NCBI GenBank assembly: GCA_003170875.1
Contig: PMYJ01000230.1
Location: forward strand, 4,538-13,980
DNA length: 9,443 nt
Origin: Candidatus Dormiibacterota bacterium
GTDB lineage: Bacteria; Chloroflexota; Dormibacteria; Aeolococcales; Aeolococcaceae
Direction of reading: 5' to 3'
Position numbers and translations under genes: made by a program. Within the stretch, counting starts at the first letter, position 1, and every line of letters begins with the position of its first letter. The notes under the pieces are model-generated. The model was not told where the DNA came from, made no database searches, and was given only the letters and a program-made list of their open reading frames with translations. Below are positions 5,712 to 9,443 of the stretch, one piece after another.

Positions 5712-6926
5712 GCGCGCGTGCAGCGCTGCCAGCTCCTCCGCGGGAACCGCCAGCAACTCGGTGAGGACGGAGTCGGTGTCGGCGCCGAGCGGCGGGCTCG
5801 GCACCGGCTCGATCGGGGAGTGTGAGGAGAAGCGCACGGGCTGCCCGATGTAGTCGACGGCGCCGGCGATCGGGTGGTCGAAGTGGACCAGGGCATGGCG
5901 GGCTGCGACCTGCTCCGAGGCCACGGCCTGCCCGTAGTCGAGGATCGGAGAGGTGGGGACGCCGCGGCGCTCGGCGGCGTCGACGACCTCGGCAACCGTC
6001 CGCCCGGACGTCCACGCCTCGATCGCGCCGCGCACCTCGGCCTCGTGCTCGGTCCGGAGCGCGTCGGTCGCGTAGCGCGGGTCCGCGGCCATCTCCGGCC
6101 GCTCGATCAACTCGGCAACGCGGGCGAAGAGGGTGTCGTTGGCGGCCGCCAGGATGACCTGGCCGTCGGCGGCCCGGTAGACGCCAAAGGGCGTCGAGAC
6201 CGGATGCCGGTTCCCGACCCTGGACGGCGCCACCCCGCTCACGTCGTACTGGCTCTGGACGGTGACCTCCAGCGCCAGCAGGCTCTCCAGCATCGAGACA
6301 TCGAGGTGGCTGCCCCGGCCGGTGCGAGTGGCCTCGAGGAGGGCGGTCACGATGCCGAGGGCGGCGAAGACGCCGGCCGTGATGTCGCCGATGGACTCCC
6401 CCACCTTGGTCGGCGGGCCGTCGGGATGGCCGGTCACGCTCATCAGCCCCGACGCCGCCTGCACGATCAGGTCGTAGGCGGGGAAGAGGGACATCGGGCC
6501 GGACTGGCCGTAGCCGGAGATGCTCGCGTAGACGATCCCCGGGCTCGCGGCGGAGACCGCCGCGTAGTCGATGCCGAGATGCTCGGTGACACCGGGCCGG
6601 AAGTTCTCGAGCAGGACCTGGGACCGGCCGGCGAGGCGGAGGAGGAGCCGCCGCGCGTCGGCATCCTTGAGGTTCATGGTGACGCTCTGCTTGCGCCGGT
6701 TGAGAATGTCGAAGTAGATGCTCTCGCCGTTGCGGAAGGGCCCGATGTGGCGGGCGTCGTCGCCGTGACCGGGCACCTCGATCTTGATGACCTCGGCCCC
6801 GAGGTCGGCGAGCAGCGAACCGCAGTAGGGACCGGCGAGCATCCGGGAGAGGTCCAGCACCCGGACGCCGCTCAGGGGTCCCGCCCCCACGGTGGAGGCG
6901 GAGGGCACCTCGGGATTCGCGGTCAC
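5700..6926 (-). CDS. CaiB/BaiF family (class III) CoA-transferase
   Basis: A 408-residue class III CoA-transferase, normal family length, which moves CoA between two carboxylic acids in the cytoplasm. Family marks in order: LSGVRVLDLSRMLAGPYCG near the N-terminus; LADLGAEVIKIE (39-50); NRRKQSVTMNLK; LLENFRPGV; ISGYGQSGP; YDLIVQAASGLMSVTG (151-166); and the catalytic-Asp motif ESIGDITAG, with Asp181 the likely covalent nucleophile by comparison with formyl-CoA transferase. The C-terminal half has RHPVSTPFGVYRAADGQVILAA and the GVPTSPILDY segment. The start is a GTG at 6926 with a GGAGG site 9 bases upstream. It is the last gene visible in the hutU / acyl-CoA dehydrogenase unit, 36 bases after the dehydrogenase. 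The substrate is not determined; an acid handled together with the dehydrogenase next to it is likely. Confidence 0.92.
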   Translation of the reverse strand: MTANPEVPSASTVGAGPLSGVRVLDLSRMLAGPYCGSLLADLGAEVIKIEVPGHGDDARHIGPFRNGESIYFDILNRRKQSVTMNLKDADARRLLLRLAGRSQVLLENFRPGVTEHLGIDYAAVSAASPGIVYASISGYGQSGPMSLFPAYDLIVQAASGLMSVTGHPDGPPTKVGESIGDITAGVFAALGIVTALLEATRTGRGSHLDVSMLESLLALEVTVQSQYDVSGVAPSRVGNRHPVSTPFGVYRAADGQVILAAANDTLFARVAELIERPEMAADPRYATDALRTEHEAEVRGAIEAWTSGRTVAEVVDAAERRGVPTSPILDYGQAVASEQVAARHALVHFDHPIAGAVDYIGQPVRFSSHSPIEPVPSPPLGADTDSVLTELLAVPAEELAALHARGAL

Positions 6927-6962
6927 CTCGCGGCGCCTCCGCGGTCGGGCTGCGTGGTCACC

Positions 6963-8126
6963 TCACCCCACCTCCCCGCTGCGATCAAAGGCCGCCGCCA
7001 GGGTCGCCGCGACGCCGAGAAGCTGGATCTGGGAGGTCCCCTCGAAGATGCGCAGGATGCGGGCGTCGCGGTAGAGACGCTCGATCTCGCTCTCGCGCAT
7101 GTAGCCGGCCCCGCCGTGCACCTGGACCGCCTTGTCGACGATGGCGCCGCAGTTCTCGGTGGCGACCCACTTGGCGATCGAGCCGGCCCGGCGGAGATCG
7201 GCGCCGGAGTCCTTCTCCGCCGCGGCCCAAGAGGCCGTGAGACGGGCGGTCTCGAGCTGGGCGTCCATCTCGCCGAGCATGAGCTGGATGGCCTGGAAGT
7301 CGCGGATGGGGTGCCCGAACTGCACCCGCGTGGCGGAGTACTCGACCGCCAGCTCCAGGGCACGCTGGGCGATGCCGTTGGCCATCGCCGCGATGTCGAT
7401 GCGCGCCCGGTTGAGGGCGGAGAGCGCCATCTTGCCCCCCGTGCCCGGCGCGCCGACGACCCGGTCATCGGTGATCCGCGCACCGTCGAAGTAGACGGTG
7501 TGGGTGGGCGCGGAGCGGATGCCGAGCTTGTCCTGCGGCTCCGAGAAGGAGACGCCGGGCGTCTCCCGTGAGAGCACAAAGGCGCTGATCCCCCGGAACC
7601 CGGCGGCGGGGTCCGTCTTGGCGAAGAGCACGGTGGTATCGGCATCGGCTGCGTTGCTGATGAAGGTCTTGCTACCGGTCACGACCCAGGCGTCGCCGTC
7701 GCGCCTGGCCACCGTGTCCATGCCGCCGATATCCGAACCGGAGCCGGGCTCGGTGAGGGCGAAGGCGCCCAGCGCCCTGCCCGACGCCATCTCGGGGATG
7801 AAGCGAAGCTTCTGCTCCTCGTTCATGTAGGGCACCAGCACCTCCAGGGCGAGCAGGTGCGCGGTGTAGATGGAGGCGAGCGCCGCGTCGGCGCGGGCCA
7901 CCTCCTCGATGGCGAGGAGCTGGGTCTGGGTGTCGAGGCCGAGCCCGCCCCAGCTCTCGGGAACGGTGATCCCCATGGCGCCCAGCTCTCCGAGGCCCTG
8001 CATGATCTCGGCCGGGAAGGCGCCCGTGCGATCGCGCTCCGCTGCTCCGGGCATCACCTCGTTACGGCAGAAGTCACGGATCACCTGTCGCATCGCCCGC
8101 TGCGTGTCGTTCAGCGGATAGGGCAC
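6963..8126 (-). CDS. Acyl-CoA dehydrogenase, short-chain / CaiA-like group
   Basis: A 387-residue FAD-dependent acyl-CoA dehydrogenase that forms an alpha,beta double bond in a CoA thioester and passes electrons to ETF; CaiA-type relatives run in the reducing direction. Family marks: the all-helical N-terminus; FALTEPGSGSD (122-132) and VTGSKTFISNA (149-159) for flavin and substrate contacts; RVQFGHPIRDFQAIQ (267-281); QVHGGAGYMRE (335-345); and RDARILRIFEGTSQIQ (353-368). Glu362 sits at the catalytic-base position used by MCAD/SCAD-type enzymes. The start is GTG at 8126, only 3 bases after the hutU stop, so translational coupling is likely; a weak GGGGA precedes it. The C-terminus (FEGTSQIQLLGVAATLA) does not resemble glutaryl-CoA dehydrogenase as I remember it. 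The exact acyl substrate cannot be read from sequence. Confidence 0.92.
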   Translation of the reverse strand: MPYPLNDTQRAMRQVIRDFCRNEVMPGAAERDRTGAFPAEIMQGLGELGAMGITVPESWGGLGLDTQTQLLAIEEVARADAALASIYTAHLLALEVLVPYMNEEQKLRFIPEMASGRALGAFALTEPGSGSDIGGMDTVARRDGDAWVVTGSKTFISNAADADTTVLFAKTDPAAGFRGISAFVLSRETPGVSFSEPQDKLGIRSAPTHTVYFDGARITDDRVVGAPGTGGKMALSALNRARIDIAAMANGIAQRALELAVEYSATRVQFGHPIRDFQAIQLMLGEMDAQLETARLTASWAAAEKDSGADLRRAGSIAKWVATENCGAIVDKAVQVHGGAGYMRESEIERLYRDARILRIFEGTSQIQLLGVAATLAAAFDRSGEVG

Positions 8127-8129
8127 GGT

Positions 8130-9443
8130 CTAGTCCCCGAACTCGCGCATCGGCAGCCGCAGCCCCTTCTCGGCCGCCACCCGCTCGGCATCCGGGTAGC
8201 CGGCGTCGGCGTGGCGCACCACTCCGCTGCCGGGGTCGTTGGTGAGCACCCTCTCGAGCTTCTGAGCCGCCAGCGCAGAACCATCCGCCACGGTCACCTG
8301 GCCGGCGTGGATCGAGCGCCCGATGCCGACTCCACCACCGTGGTGGATCGACACCCAAGAGGCCCCGGATGCGGTGTTGAGCAGGGCGTTGAGGAGCGGC
8401 CAGTCGGCGATGGCGTCCGACCCGTCGCGCATCCCCTCGGTCTCGCGGTACGGGGATGCCACCGAGCCGGTGTCGAGGTGATCCCGGCCGATGACGATCG
8501 GTGCCTTGAGGTCGCCGCGCGCCACCATCTCGTTGAAGCGGAGGCCGAGACGGTCGCGCTCACCGTAGCCGAGCCAGCAGATGCGGGACGGCAGGCCCTG
8601 GAACTTGACCTTCTGCCCAGCCATCCGGATCCAGCGGGCGAGGGGCTCGTTGTCCGGGAACTCGTCGAGCACCGCCTGGTCGGTTGCGGCTATGTCGGCC
8701 GGGTCACCGGAGAGGGCGACCCACCGGAACGGGCCCTTGCCCTCGCAGAAGAGCGGGCGGACATAGGCCGGGACGAAGCCGGGGAAGTCGAAGGCGCGGG
8801 CGCAGCCTCCGAGCTTGGCCTCGGCGCGGATGGAGTTGCCGTAGTCGAACACCTCGGCACCGCGGTCGAGGAAGCCGATCATGGCGTCCACGTGAGCAGC
8901 CATCGACTCGCGGGCGCGAGCGGTGAGGGCCACCGGGTCGGCGATGCGCAGCTCCGCCATCTCCTCCACCGTGGCCCCGCGGGGGACGTACATCAGCGGG
9001 TCGTGCGCCGACGTCTGGTCGGTGACGACGTCGATCTCGGCCCCGCTGGCGAGCAGCTCCGGCACCACGTCCGCAGCGTTGCCGAGGACCGCGATGGAGA
9101 GCGGCGTGCGGTTGCGCTTGGCCTCGAGCGCCCGGTCCAGGGCGTCGTCCACCGAGTCGGCGACCACGTCGAGGTAGCCGGTCTCCAGGCGGCGCTGGAT
9201 GCGCGAGGGATCGATCTCGACGCAGATCGCCACCCCCTCGTTCATGGTCACCGCCATCGGCTGCGCACCGCCCATGCCGCCGAGCCCTGCGGTGAGGGTG
9301 ATGGTGCCGGCCAGCGTCCCCCCGAAGCGCTTGGCGGCGATCGCCGCAAAGGTCTCGTAGGTGCCCTGGAGGATGCCCTGGGTCCCGATGTAGATCCAGG
9401 ACCCCGCCGTCATCTGGCCGTACATGGTGAGTCCGAGGGCGTC
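8130..9443 (-). CDS. hutU: Urocanate hydratase (partial; N-terminus beyond window edge)
   Basis: HutU hydrates urocanate to 4-imidazolone-5-propionate, the second step of histidine degradation, using tightly bound NAD+ as an electrophile. The visible 437 residues are the central and C-terminal parts. The frame is open to the edge: the six residues before the first visible Met read DALGLT and continue into MYGQMTAGSWIYIGTQG, a strongly conserved internal segment. So about 115-120 N-terminal residues lie outside. Diagnostic stretches are GLGGMGGAQP (NAD region), GLPSRICWLGYGER with the conserved Cys (codon 8577-8579), IVIGRDHLDTGSVASP, MRDGSDAIADWPLLNALLNT, and HHGGGVGIGRSIHAGQ. The stop is TAG at 8130-8132, and the acyl-CoA dehydrogenase begins 3 bases later. 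Together with ftcD it marks a histidine-utilisation locus; hutH and hutI may lie further right. Confidence 0.96.
   Translation of the reverse strand, partial: DALGLTMYGQMTAGSWIYIGTQGILQGTYETFAAIAAKRFGGTLAGTITLTAGLGGMGGAQPMAVTMNEGVAICVEIDPSRIQRRLETGYLDVVADSVDDALDRALEAKRNRTPLSIAVLGNAADVVPELLASGAEIDVVTDQTSAHDPLMYVPRGATVEEMAELRIADPVALTARARESMAAHVDAMIGFLDRGAEVFDYGNSIRAEAKLGGCARAFDFPGFVPAYVRPLFCEGKGPFRWVALSGDPADIAATDQAVLDEFPDNEPLARWIRMAGQKVKFQGLPSRICWLGYGERDRLGLRFNEMVARGDLKAPIVIGRDHLDTGSVASPYRETEGMRDGSDAIADWPLLNALLNTASGASWVSIHHGGGVGIGRSIHAGQVTVADGSALAAQKLERVLTNDPGSGVVRHADAGYPDAERVAAEKGLRLPMREFGD

Noticed and set aside
5874..7571. Long 565-codon plus-strand open frame across the CoA-transferase and dehydrogenase genes
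   Set aside because: It is antisense to two genes with intact catalytic motifs. The translated product is compositionally biased and matches no family.
6963..8126. Glutaryl-CoA dehydrogenase paired with succinyl-CoA:glutarate CoA-transferase
   Set aside because: The gene pair would fit, but the dehydrogenase C-terminus (FEGTSQIQLLGVA) looks like the short-chain group and not the glutaryl-CoA type as I remember it. It remains possible only at low probability without an alignment.

Overview
This window of roughly 70% GC DNA has a dense bacterial gene layout. It holds eight protein-coding genes, one of them cut by the right edge, and no RNA genes, insertion sequences or CRISPR arrays that I can see. 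The GC content, the GTG starts, and the mix of an adenosine-specific-kinase family gene, a PspA/PspAA stress protein and acyl-CoA/CoA-transferase catabolism suggest a soil-type high-GC lineage, such as Actinomycetota or a Chloroflexota/Dormibacterota-like group. That placement is an inference; no phylogenetic marker is present.

Left part (1-2999): a cytoplasmic alpha/beta-hydrolase esterase (+) converges on a small adenosine-specific-kinase family gene (-). The small gene is divergent from a membrane-anchored family GT51 peptidoglycan glycosyltransferase (+). The 348-base divergent spacer is mostly GC-rich but contains an AT-rich patch with two identical 11-bp palindromes at 14-bp spacing, which look like an operator. 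The glycosyltransferase carries substitutions at several motif residues, including the second conserved glutamate.

Middle (3000-5681, +): a PspA/IM30 membrane-stress protein carries a C-terminal PspAA-like domain in the same polypeptide. Only 18 bases later comes a bifunctional formiminotransferase-cyclodeaminase (ftcD), the last steps of histidine breakdown through tetrahydrofolate.

Right part (5700-9443, all -): a tight unit transcribed leftward reads hutU (urocanate hydratase, start beyond the edge), then an acyl-CoA dehydrogenase 3 bases later, then a CaiB/BaiF class III CoA-transferase 36 bases later. This unit converges on ftcD, so the two strands together carry histidine-to-glutamate enzymes; hutH and hutI would be expected outside the window.

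The most interesting hypothesis is that the CoA-transferase and dehydrogenase, co-transcribed with hutU, act on a urocanate-related acid. One possibility is oxidation of imidazolepropionate to urocanate through CoA thioesters, by analogy with the CaiA/CaiB pair of carnitine metabolism.
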